From Flavobacterium sp. (lineage in GTDB: Bacteria > Bacteroidota > Bacteroidia > Flavobacteriales > Flavobacteriaceae), in assembly GCA_023253295.1 (NCBI GenBank), contig JALRGZ010000137.1, forward strand, positions 1 through 6,437: DNA of 6,437 bases, written 5' to 3'. Positions 1 through 5,944 of this stretch are shown here, one piece after another. The translations under genes were made by a program, and so were the position numbers. Position 1 is the first letter of the stretch. The number at the start of each line of letters is the position of its first letter. Below the pieces are notes generated by a model. It ran no database searches. It was not told the origin of the DNA and saw only the letters and a program-made list of their open reading frames with translations.

Positions 1-103
1 AACCCTCTTCGGCTATCTCATTACAAACTATCGTCTTTCCTTCTTTAGCAATGGAAACAGAACATTTTTTAGTTGCCGTTTCTATGTTAAGTATATAACT
101 CAA
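1..103 (-). CDS. tsaB: TsaB, tRNA t6A-biosynthesis subunit (5' part only, cut by left edge)
   Basis: Only the first 34 codons lie in the window; the frame is open to base 1. The product begins with the typical TsaB N-terminus: a YILNIETAT strand of the ASKHA (actin/Hsp70-like) fold, followed by SVSIAKEGK and a NEIAEEG segment. TsaB is the dimerisation partner of the TsaD Kae1-type enzyme. With TsaE it transfers threonylcarbamoyl to A37 of ANN-decoding tRNAs in the cytoplasm. The start must be the TTG at 101-103: reading upstream in frame gives a TGA stop after about 15 codons with no ATG or GTG between, and TTG places the conserved strand at the expected distance from the N-terminus. No Shine-Dalgarno is visible, as usual in Bacteroidota. 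It lies 67 bases downstream of the efflux adaptor on the same strand, with no obvious functional link. Identification is from motif recognition only. Confidence 0.85.
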   Translation of the reverse strand, partial: MSYILNIETATKKCSVSIAKEGKTIVCNEIAEEG

Positions 104-125
104 TGGTATTTGTTTTATTTTTTTG

Positions 126-133
126 CAAAGGTC
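126..133 (-). promoter_or_regulatory. Weak candidate -7 element for tsaB
   Basis: On the minus strand this reads GACCTTTG, one mismatch from the Bacteroidota -7 consensus TAnnTTTG, and it is followed by a C as often seen. It ends 22 bases before the TTG start of tsaB, a sensible leader length. No TTG -33 element sits at the usual distance, so this could be chance in A/T-rich spacer, and tsaB may instead be read through from the upstream adaptor gene. Confidence 0.25.
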
Positions 134-135
134 TG

Positions 136-167
136 AAAAAAATCAAAAATGCCTGCGATAAACGGCA
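136..167 (-). terminator. Weak hairpin plus T-tract after the adaptor gene
   Basis: Four bases after the adaptor stop codon, the minus strand has TGCC (167-164), a 10-base loop, then GGCA (153-150), followed by TTTTTGATTTTTTT. The T-tract is strong but the stem is only 4 bp, so any termination is probably partial. It lies between the adaptor gene and tsaB, where a boundary between transcription units would make sense. Confidence 0.3.
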
Positions 168-170
168 AAC

Positions 171-1466
171 TTATTTCTTAGCTCCTTCTTTTTTTAAACT
201 CACTTTATCGCCCGAATTCAATTCTTTACTTACCGTTGTATAAGGCCCGGTTATGACTTCGTCACCACTTTTTATACCGCTAATAATCTCAATATTGGTA
301 TCATCCTGAATTCCCGTTTTCACGATTTTAATTTTAGCTTTCTCTCCTACTTTTAGAAAAACACATTCCAACTTTTTATCATTTTTAGGAACTACATTTT
401 TCTCTTCTTTTGGATCCGATATTTTTTTATCAGATGGAAGTACTGCTGTTGTATCTGATTTCACAACTACAGCACTAATAGGCACTGCTAAAACATTTTT
501 CTTTGTTTTGGTAATAATATCCACCGTAGCTGTCATTCCCGGTCTAAATGGCGAATAAGTAACTGGTTTACCCACTAATAAATCCTGATAGGATTCTTTT
601 AATATTCGAACCTTTACTTTAAAATTAGTTACCTGATCAGCTGTTAAAGTCGAACTTGCCGAATTAGAAATACTGGTTACTATTCCTTTGAATTTCTTCT
701 TCAAATAAGCATCCACTTCTACATTAGCCAAATCCCCTTCTTTAATTTTGACAATATCATTTTCATTTACATCGACTTCCACTTCCATATTATTCAGGTT
801 AGCCACTCGCATCAATTCGGTTCCTGCCATTTGTTGCGTACCCAAAACTCTTTCGCCTAACTCTACATTTAAAACAGAAATAGTCCCATCAGCAGGAGCA
901 TAAATAGAAGTTCTACCTAAGTTATCTTTAGCTTCATTAACTGATGCCGAAGCACTCTGCACATTATAATAAGCCGATTGTCTGGTTGCTTTAGCTACTT
1001 CAAATGAAGCAATAGATTTATCCCAGTCTGATTTAGAAATGATTCCTTTTTCAAACAAAATCTTATTACGCTCATAACTGGATTTTGCTTCTTTAAACTG
1101 CGCTTCACTTTGCGTTAATCCGGCTTTTGAACCCGATAAACCAGCAACAGTTCTATTCAAACTTGACAAATACAAATCAGGATTAATCTTTACTAACAAA
1201 TCTCCTTTCTTAACCACCTGACCTTCTTTGACTGGCAAATCAATAATTTCTCCGGAAACCATTGAAGCAATTTTCACTTCAATTTCAGGCTGAATTTTTC
1301 CAGTTGCCGATACCGTTTCTACAATGGTCATCGGAACTATTTTAGCCGTTTCGATTTCCTTAGCATCACTTTTATTCCCTAGAATTCCTTTTTTTCCTAA
1401 GTATAACAAAACTCCAACTACAACTACAAAAGCAGCCAAAAGGACATAAATATTTTTCTTTGACAT
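171..1466 (-). CDS. Periplasmic adaptor subunit of a tripartite efflux system (HlyD/MacA-type membrane fusion protein)
   Basis: Bridges an inner-membrane transporter to the TolC-type outer-membrane channel encoded just upstream. The 431-residue product has a basic N-terminus and one hydrophobic anchor (about residues 6-23), with the rest periplasmic. Domains in order: first half of the lipoyl-like domain (about 62-98, with VKEGQVVKKGDLL), an alpha-helical coiled-coil hairpin (about 100-183, Ala/Ser/Lys/Glu-rich), second lipoyl half (about 185-222, with IYAPADGTIS and GERVLG), a beta-barrel (about 226-320, with RPGMTATVDI) and a membrane-proximal domain (about 367-425, with ISGIKSGDEVITGP). 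A Lys/Asp-rich stretch at about 336-366 interrupts the region before the last domain and looks disordered. The long single hairpin and retained anchor resemble MacA, which works with the ABC transporter MacB, but RND partners cannot be excluded. It starts 7 bases after the tolC-like stop, so the two are co-transcribed. No pump gene is in the window, so the substrate is unknown. Confidence 0.9.
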   Translation of the reverse strand: MSKKNIYVLLAAFVVVVGVLLYLGKKGILGNKSDAKEIETAKIVPMTIVETVSATGKIQPEIEVKIASMVSGEIIDLPVKEGQVVKKGDLLVKINPDLYLSSLNRTVAGLSGSKAGLTQSEAQFKEAKSSYERNKILFEKGIISKSDWDKSIASFEVAKATRQSAYYNVQSASASVNEAKDNLGRTSIYAPADGTISVLNVELGERVLGTQQMAGTELMRVANLNNMEVEVDVNENDIVKIKEGDLANVEVDAYLKKKFKGIVTSISNSASSTLTADQVTNFKVKVRILKESYQDLLVGKPVTYSPFRPGMTATVDIITKTKKNVLAVPISAVVVKSDTTAVLPSDKKISDPKEEKNVVPKNDKKLECVFLKVGEKAKIKIVKTGIQDDTNIEIISGIKSGDEVITGPYTTVSKELNSGDKVSLKKEGAKK

Positions 1467-1473
1467 AAGATTT

Positions 1474-2847
1474 CTAATTTTTTATGATAGGAATTCCAAA
1501 ATAGAATTCTAAAATTTTAGTTTTAAAAATGTAATCGTATTTGGTTCTTAACACTTCTGATTGTGCACCGGAAAGTAAAGTTTGTGACTGACTTAATTCG
1601 AAAGCGTTCATCAAACCAACTTCAAATTTTTCTTTGGCATAATTATACGATTCCAATCGGGAATCCAAAGCCTGTATCGCCGATTCATAAGCTTTCAAAG
1701 CTCCTTTCGCATCTGTAAAAGCAGTATATACATTGCGTTGTAAATCCAATTCCTGTTGTTCTAAAGCAATCTTAGATTTTTCGAAACTCACTTTTGATCG
1801 TTCAACATTATTTCGAACAGCAAAACCACTAAAAATAGGAATATTCAATTGCGCACCGAACGACTGCCCTTTATTATCATTAAACTGATCAAAAAATTTA
1901 GGTGGTGACTGCGTACCGATAACGGCACCAGTTGTAGGATCTCTCAAAGCTACATCAGCATAAGAAACACGGCTATTAAAATTATAAAAGCCTCTCAATG
2001 TAGGCTGATAAGCTCCTTTAGCAATGCTTACATTTTTTTGTGCAATTTCTAAATTAGTCTGAGCAATTTTTAATTCTACACGCTCTTGTTTGGCTTTATC
2101 ATAAATAGATGTAGGTGTTTGAGTCAGGATACTTTGATCCATTTGAAACTCATTAGAATCATCCACATCAAAATTATCAAAACTATCCAATTGTAACAAT
2201 TGAGCCAAACTTAACTTAGCAATCAGCAAAGCATTTTCGGCAGTAATTACTTTTTGATTATCAGCAGCAATGGTGGCTTTTACATCTAATAAATCCCCTT
2301 TTGGCAAATTACCGGCATTGACTAATTCTTCCGTTCTTTTTAATTGTTTATTATCAATTGCTAATTGCTCATTCTGAACTTTTAAATTTTCTTTATTAAA
2401 TAAAACTTGTAAAAAAGCATTCGCCACATTTAACGAAATATCTTCCTGCATTTTTTGCAATTGATATTTGGAAGCCAATAACGAAAGATTAGCTCTTCTT
2501 AAGGTATTTAAATTTTGCAAACCTTTGTAAATATCAATCCCAACATTGGCTCCGGCCGAAGTAAATTGAGTGGTTTGATTTTTTAAAAGCCCCGTAGTAA
2601 TATCCTGATTCAAACCTATATTCCAGGAATGTGAAGCAGATGCAGATACACTAGGTAAGAATTTCCCCAAAGCATCTTTTTTATCAATCCCGGCAGTTTG
2701 AGCATCCAATTCTGATTGCCGAATGGAAATATTATGATCTAAAGCATATTTCACACACTCTTCCAAAGACCATTTTTTAGTTTGTCCATTGGAATAAAAA
2801 CCAGTCAACAGCAAGAGTAGTAAATAAAAACAATTTGTTTGATTCAT
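1474..2847 (-). CDS. TolC-family outer-membrane efflux protein
   Basis: Trimeric outer-membrane beta-barrel and periplasmic helical tunnel that serves as exit duct for the adjacent adaptor and its missing pump. From the chosen ATG (2845-2847) the product is 457 residues, normal for the family. It has a signal peptide with a run of six leucines at about 9-14 and cleavage near residues 20-22 (SNGQ). Mature protein opens with WSLEECVKYALDHN, the typical Bacteroidota TolC start. Two outer-membrane efflux repeats follow (about 26-240 and 280-455), each with long coiled helices and the recurring pattern of a Gly loop before a Leu-rich helix (AGNLPKGDLLDVKA at 178-191; EVGLMNAFELSQSQTLL at 409-425). 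The second repeat has the strand-start GAYQPTL (278-284). The frame stays open for 36 more codons to an ATG at 2955, but that extension would put the signal peptide internally and cover the divergent promoter region. The gene ends in TAG, 7 bases before the adaptor start. Confidence 0.9.
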   Translation of the reverse strand: MNQTNCFYLLLLLLTGFYSNGQTKKWSLEECVKYALDHNISIRQSELDAQTAGIDKKDALGKFLPSVSASASHSWNIGLNQDITTGLLKNQTTQFTSAGANVGIDIYKGLQNLNTLRRANLSLLASKYQLQKMQEDISLNVANAFLQVLFNKENLKVQNEQLAIDNKQLKRTEELVNAGNLPKGDLLDVKATIAADNQKVITAENALLIAKLSLAQLLQLDSFDNFDVDDSNEFQMDQSILTQTPTSIYDKAKQERVELKIAQTNLEIAQKNVSIAKGAYQPTLRGFYNFNSRVSYADVALRDPTTGAVIGTQSPPKFFDQFNDNKGQSFGAQLNIPIFSGFAVRNNVERSKVSFEKSKIALEQQELDLQRNVYTAFTDAKGALKAYESAIQALDSRLESYNYAKEKFEVGLMNAFELSQSQTLLSGAQSEVLRTKYDYIFKTKILEFYFGIPIIKN

Positions 2848-2880
2848 ATTATTGAAATAAAATGAAGTAAAGTTACTACA

Positions 2881-2888
2881 CAAAAATA
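2881..2888 (-). promoter_or_regulatory. Candidate -7 promoter element for the tolC-adaptor operon
   Basis: The minus strand reads TATTTTTG, an exact match to the Bacteroidota primary-sigma -7 consensus TAnnTTTG, ending 33 bases before the tolC-like ATG. No TTG -33 element is seen at the usual 17-23 base spacing, and such A/T-rich 8-mers occur by chance, so support is modest. Confidence 0.4.
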
Positions 2889-2899
2889 GCTTTTTATGA

Positions 2900-2937
2900 T
2901 TAGAAATCTCATATCTTAAGAAAACATTTAGAAATCT
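2900..2937 (+). repeat. Direct repeat TTAGAAATCT in the divergent promoter region
   Basis: Two exact 10-bp copies lie at 2900-2909 and 2928-2937, offset by 28 bases, just upstream of the candidate tolC promoter. A third copy in the opposite orientation is at 1468-1477, over the tolC stop and the tolC/adaptor junction. This could be a paired regulator-binding site, but the motif is A/T-rich and TTAGAAAT alone occurs elsewhere in the window. Confidence 0.4.
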
Positions 2938-3001
2938 TACTACAAAAGCTTTCAACTATTTAGCGTTGTCATTTTTTTAAAATAGAATTCAAAGCTTTTT
3001 C

Positions 3002-3009
3002 TAAATTTA
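3002..3009 (+). promoter_or_regulatory. Candidate -7 element for the DUF4403 lipoprotein gene
   Basis: TAAATTTA differs from the TAnnTTTG consensus only at the last base and ends 19 bases before the ATG at 3029. The nearest TTG (2966-2968) is 33 bases upstream, too far for a normal -33 element. Low confidence. Confidence 0.3.
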
Positions 3010-3028
3010 CACCATCAAACTTACCTCA

Positions 3029-4435
3029 ATGACAAAGACTGCTTTCCTATTCATTTCTTTATGCTTTATGATTATTATGAGTTGTTCTACTCCTCAAAAA
3101 TTAGCTACACTAAAACCTGAACCTGACGATGCCAGTCCTATTGTTTATAACAATGTTCCTTCGTTTATTAGTTTACCTGTCAAGGTTAAAATAAAAGATA
3201 TCGAAAACAAAACGAACAGTTTTTTAAACGGCTTAATTTACGAAGACAACGATATTGAAGATGATGATATCGAAATGAAAATTTGGAAACTGGCTCCTAT
3301 TACCATCAAAAACAGCAAGGAACCAAATGCAGACAAAATCACTACGATACTTCCTTTAAAAGCAACGATAAAATACCGAATAGGCACCAGAACAATGGGA
3401 GTTAATCTTTACAACACCAAAGAATTCAATCTAAACGGAATTGTAACACTAAACAGTAAAGTCAATTTGTCCAACTGGAAACTCAAAACTCAAACTGAAT
3501 TAGTTTCATTAAACTGGAATGAAAGTCCGACAATGACTGTTTTTGGCAAAAATATGCCTGTGACTTACCTGATTAATCCTTCGATAAAATTATTCAAATC
3601 AAAAATTGAGAAAAAGATTGATGAAGCAATTGAAAAATCAATGGATTTTAAACCCAATGTATTAGCGGCATTGGAAAAAATTTGCGCCCCATTCCAAATG
3701 AACGAAGCCTACGAAAGCTGGTTACGAATTGTCCCTATAGAAATTTACGCTACCAATTCACATTTAAAAGAAGATTCTTTTTTACTTCAGATGGGAATGA
3801 AATGCAATATGGAAACAATAATAGGTCAGACACCGGAATCCAAATTTGATGCTGCTAAAATAGTTTTAAAGCCCGTAAGCAAAATACCGAATCAGATTTC
3901 AGCTAACATTGTTGCAGTTTCCGCTTATCAGGACGCATCCCGAATTATGAAGAAAAATTTTGCCGGTCAGGAATTTAGTTCAGGCTCCAGAAAAGTAACC
4001 GTTCAGGATGTGAATATCTGGCATAAAAGTGGCAAAATGGTTATTGCTTTAGATTTAACAGGCTCTTTAAACGGAACTATTTACCTAACGGGTTTTCCTA
4101 AATACGATGCCGAAAAAAAAGAGATTTATTTTAACGAACTCGATTATGTTTTAGACACTAAAAGTAAATTGATGCGAACAGCCAACTGGCTGGCACAAGG
4201 ACTAATCCTTAAAAAAATTCAGCAAAACTGCCGTTATTCAATTAAACCCAATCTGGATGAAGGCAAAAAAATCATGCTGAATTACCTAAACAATTACTCC
4301 CCTATGAAAGGCGTTTTTGTTAATGGAAAAATGGAAGATATCGAATTTGAAAAAATAGAACTCAGTCAGAACGCTATTATTGCTTTTGTAAAAGTAAATG
4401 GCGAAATCAACATTTCCGTTGACGGATTAGAATAA
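3029..4435 (+). CDS. DUF4403 family lipoprotein, function unknown
   Basis: The 468-residue product has a lipoprotein signal peptide: a hydrophobic stretch (about 5-17) ending in IIMSC, with Cys19 as the lipidation site. The residues just after Cys19 (STPQKL) lack the acidic cluster that acts as a surface-export signal for lipoproteins in this phylum, so a periplasm-facing outer-membrane position is inferred. The mature part matches DUF4403 in length and pattern: an opening SFISLPVKVKIKDIENK (45-61), LNGLIYED (67-74) followed by an acidic run, an LPLKATIKYR strand (108-117), and a second half beginning near WLRIVPIEIY (231-240) with alternating strands to the C-terminus. The two halves start alike (Pro-flanked beta-strand, then helix), which suggests a duplicated long beta-sheet fold of the lipid-binding TULIP kind; that is inference. 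It stands alone on the plus strand, divergent from tolC and convergent with the oxidase-assembly operon, so context gives no function. The ATG at 3029 is the only start that places the signal peptide at the N-terminus. Confidence 0.8.
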   Translation: MTKTAFLFISLCFMIIMSCSTPQKLATLKPEPDDASPIVYNNVPSFISLPVKVKIKDIENKTNSFLNGLIYEDNDIEDDDIEMKIWKLAPITIKNSKEPNADKITTILPLKATIKYRIGTRTMGVNLYNTKEFNLNGIVTLNSKVNLSNWKLKTQTELVSLNWNESPTMTVFGKNMPVTYLINPSIKLFKSKIEKKIDEAIEKSMDFKPNVLAALEKICAPFQMNEAYESWLRIVPIEIYATNSHLKEDSFLLQMGMKCNMETIIGQTPESKFDAAKIVLKPVSKIPNQISANIVAVSAYQDASRIMKKNFAGQEFSSGSRKVTVQDVNIWHKSGKMVIALDLTGSLNGTIYLTGFPKYDAEKKEIYFNELDYVLDTKSKLMRTANWLAQGLILKKIQQNCRYSIKPNLDEGKKIMLNYLNNYSPMKGVFVNGKMEDIEFEKIELSQNAIIAFVKVNGEINISVDGLE

Positions 4436-4467
4436 CACTATCTATTCCGCTTTTGATTTTGTTTTTC
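4423..4467 (+). terminator. Hairpin spanning the convergent stop codons, with T-rich tail
   Basis: Bases 4423-4434 pair with 4439-4449 to give a stem of about 11 bp with one T-T mismatch (4427/4445) and one bulged A (4432), closing on a 4-base loop (4435-4438). The stem includes the TAA of the DUF4403 gene and the TAG of the opposing gene. On the plus strand it is followed by TTTTGATTTTGTTTTT, so it could end plus-strand transcription. The minus-strand side has no T-tract. Confidence 0.45.
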
Positions 4468-4711
4468 GCATTTTATAAATAAAATAGCCCACAACAGCCA
4501 CCAGCAAATAAGGAACAGCCATTAAGAAAACGATACCATCATTTACAGCTTTAGCCTGTTCAATATTAGCATCATTTGTCAAAGCTGCTCGACACATAGC
4601 GCATTGTGCATAAGTTGAAACTCCAAAAAACAAAAAACAAATTCCAAAAAACATCATCTTAGTCTTGGAATTTGGAATTTTAAAATTGAGATTTTGTATT
4701 CCTTTATACAT
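4442..4711 (-). CDS. Small membrane-anchored CxxC protein of the oxidase-assembly operon, function unknown
   Basis: No characterised family is recognised. From the ATG at 4709-4711 the product is 89 residues: a Lys-containing lead, a hydrophobic segment (about 19-34) ending in STYAQ that looks like a cleavable signal peptide, then CAMCRAAL at the mature N-terminus (Cys37, Cys40), a short polar linker, one membrane helix (about 58-79) and a basic tail (KMRKTKSK). Predicted topology is an outward-facing CxxC tethered to the inner membrane. Such a site could bind copper or heme, or do thiol exchange, which fits its place after SCO and DUF420. The lipobox rule is not met (Gln precedes the Cys), so it is probably not a lipoprotein. 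The start is uncertain: this ATG overlaps the DUF420 stop region by 8 bases, while ATG at 4655-4657 would give a shorter signal peptide with no basic residue, and a TTG at 4721-4723 would add four residues. Confidence 0.75.
   Translation of the reverse strand: MYKGIQNLNFKIPNSKTKMMFFGICFLFFGVSTYAQCAMCRAALTNDANIEQAKAVNDGIVFLMAVPYLLVAVVGYFIYKMRKTKSKAE
4665..4678 (-). repeat. Tandem ATTCCAA-type element inside the 5' end of the small CxxC gene
   Basis: The minus strand carries ATTCCAAATTCCAA, two 7-base units, overlapping the 12-bp palindrome AATTTTAAAATT at 4676-4687. It encodes the KIPNSK stretch ahead of the signal peptide's hydrophobic core. Similar ATTCCAA runs are, from memory, common between genes in Flavobacterium, so this may be inserted repeat sequence rather than original coding sequence. 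Confidence 0.35.
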
Positions 4712-5243
4712 AATACGGAGCAATCATTAAGTACACAACAACACCAGTCACTGCAACATACAACCAAATAGGATAAGTAATTTTGGCAATTTTTTTATGC
4801 TTATCAAAAACTTGTGCTAAAGCCCTAACATAGGTAATTAAAACCAAAGGGATAATAGCAATCGAAAGCATGATATGAGTTACCAGAATGAAATAGTACA
4901 CATATTTAATAATTCCTTCTCCACCAAATTTGGTTGAATCGGAAGTCATATGGTAAGCTACATACATTGCTAAGAAAGCAATAGAACACCCTATAGCCGT
5001 TTTCATTAAATTTTCATGTAATTTAACTTTACCATTTTTAACAGCATTAACGGCAAGAAGCAATAAAACAGCTGTAACACCATTAATAGTTGCATAAATA
5101 GGAGGCAAAAAAGTTAACGGCTGCACATCATAACCCATTTTTCTTAAATTAATGCCAAATAGCAAAGCCACTACTAATGGAATAGCTACCGACAAAACAA
5201 CAATCCACTTATTATATTTGGTTTCTAAATTTTCTGTTTTCAT
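4704..5243 (-). CDS. DUF420 membrane protein, probable cytochrome oxidase assembly factor (CtaM/YozB family)
   Basis: The 179-residue product is an integral inner-membrane protein with five predicted helices at about 13-30, 46-66, 82-100, 112-137 and 154-175. Four histidines at or near the membrane edges (His76 in KLHENLM, His98 in VAYHMT, His123 in VTHIML, His149 in DKHKKIAK) are the family's hallmark and are candidate metal or heme ligands. DUF420 includes CtaM/YozB, which is required for a functional aa3-type oxidase in Staphylococcus aureus and is linked to heme-copper oxidase assembly in Bacillus. The same role here is inferred from family and from the SCO gene directly upstream. The start ATG at 5241-5243 lies only 3 bases after the SCO stop, so translation is likely coupled. 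No Shine-Dalgarno is visible. Confidence 0.85.
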   Translation of the reverse strand: MKTENLETKYNKWIVVLSVAIPLVVALLFGINLRKMGYDVQPLTFLPPIYATINGVTAVLLLLAVNAVKNGKVKLHENLMKTAIGCSIAFLAMYVAYHMTSDSTKFGGEGIIKYVYYFILVTHIMLSIAIIPLVLITYVRALAQVFDKHKKIAKITYPIWLYVAVTGVVVYLMIAPYYV

Positions 5244-5246
5244 GAT

Positions 5247-5933
5247 TTATTCTTCTAATAAAATACTAATATCCTGTTGAATGTCTCTAACTCCGGATTT
5301 CTCTAATCCATCGTAATATAAAATTGGATTTCCAAACTCATCTTTTCTACAACGGATATTTCCTTTTTTATCAATTAATGCAAACATTCCTGAGTGCTCA
5401 AAACCACCATTCACTTTACTGTTTTCACCTGCATACAAATTAAACCCTTTGTTAGCCAAATCAAAAATAGTTTGTCTGTCACCTGTTAAAAAATTCCAGT
5501 TAGACGATTTTACTCCTAACAGCTCCGCGTGCGATTTTAAAACTTCAGAAGTATCGTGCATAGGATCAATTGTAACAGAAACAATTCCGAAGTTAGGATT
5601 ACCAAAGAATTTCTTTTCAAGAACCAACATACTTTGGTTCATTTTTGGACAAATTGACGGACATGTAGTAAAGAAAAATTCTAAAACATACACTTTGTCT
5701 TTATAAGTATCATTAGTTACTTTTTCACCATTTTGATTCGTTAATTCAAATTGAGGCGCTGGACCAATTTTAACTAAAGTAGCTTCAGCATTCGAATCGG
5801 AAGAAAGTTTATCCAAACGATCCGCTTTAACAACATCGCTATTTTGAATACGACTCACAATTTTTGGCACAGCATAAATACCAAAAACTAAAATGATAAA
5901 TGCAATTCCGATATAAGATTTATTCTTAAACAT
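5247..5933 (-). CDS. SCO/SenC family copper chaperone for cytochrome c oxidase
   Basis: Delivers copper to, or reduces the thiols of, the CuA centre of cytochrome c oxidase subunit II on the periplasmic side. The 228-residue protein has an N-terminal membrane anchor (about 7-22), a linker, and a thioredoxin-fold SCO domain. All copper ligands are present: Cys91 and Cys95 in TTCPSICPKM (the CxxxC motif) and His180 in GFEHSGMF. Other family marks are the opening PAPQFELTNQNGE strand, IDPMHDT at 122-128, and NWNFLTGD at 145-152. An extra cysteine (Cys195, in IRCRKD) lies near the C-terminus. It starts at ATG 5931-5933, 11 bases after the stop of the upstream SCO-like gene, and is followed 3 bases later by the DUF420 gene. 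This places it in a co-transcribed oxidase-maturation operon. Confidence 0.93.
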   Translation of the reverse strand: MFKNKSYIGIAFIILVFGIYAVPKIVSRIQNSDVVKADRLDKLSSDSNAEATLVKIGPAPQFELTNQNGEKVTNDTYKDKVYVLEFFFTTCPSICPKMNQSMLVLEKKFFGNPNFGIVSVTIDPMHDTSEVLKSHAELLGVKSSNWNFLTGDRQTIFDLANKGFNLYAGENSKVNGGFEHSGMFALIDKKGNIRCRKDEFGNPILYYDGLEKSGVRDIQQDISILLEE

Positions 5934-5944
5934 AAATGAGGTAT

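Larger units (their letters stand above)
2848..3028. promoter_or_regulatory. Divergent intergenic region between the tolC-like gene and the DUF4403 lipoprotein gene
   Basis: This 181-base, very A/T-rich spacer is the longest non-coding stretch in the window and must carry the start signals for both flanking genes. It holds one candidate -7 element per direction (listed separately), a 10-bp direct repeat TTAGAAATCT at 2900-2909 and 2928-2937, and two copies of the palindrome AAAGCTTT at 2945-2952 and 2991-2998. No recognisable known operator or riboswitch is seen. Confidence 0.6.

Noticed and set aside
2848..2955. 36-residue N-terminal extension of the tolC-like protein
   Set aside because: It would bury the leucine-rich signal peptide inside the protein and occupy the divergent promoter region; the ATG at 2847 gives a normal exported TolC-family protein.
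2945..2998. Two AAAGCTTT palindromes in the divergent spacer as operators
   Set aside because: Short A/T-rich palindromes of this kind are frequent by chance, and neither is placed consistently relative to the candidate promoters.
3242..3280. Acidic run (residues about 72-83) in the DUF4403 protein as a calcium-binding site
   Set aside because: It has no EF-hand or dockerin spacing, and acidic residues here seem usual for the family's first half.
4712..4723. TTG start adding four residues to the small CxxC protein
   Set aside because: A TTG deeper inside the DUF420 gene is less likely than the ATG at 4711, and the added residues bring no recognisable feature.
5449..5706. Plus-strand 85-codon open frame opposite the SCO gene
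   Set aside because: It lies wholly antisense to the conserved SCO active-site region, has no recognisable domain or start context, and is explained as a shadow of the real gene.
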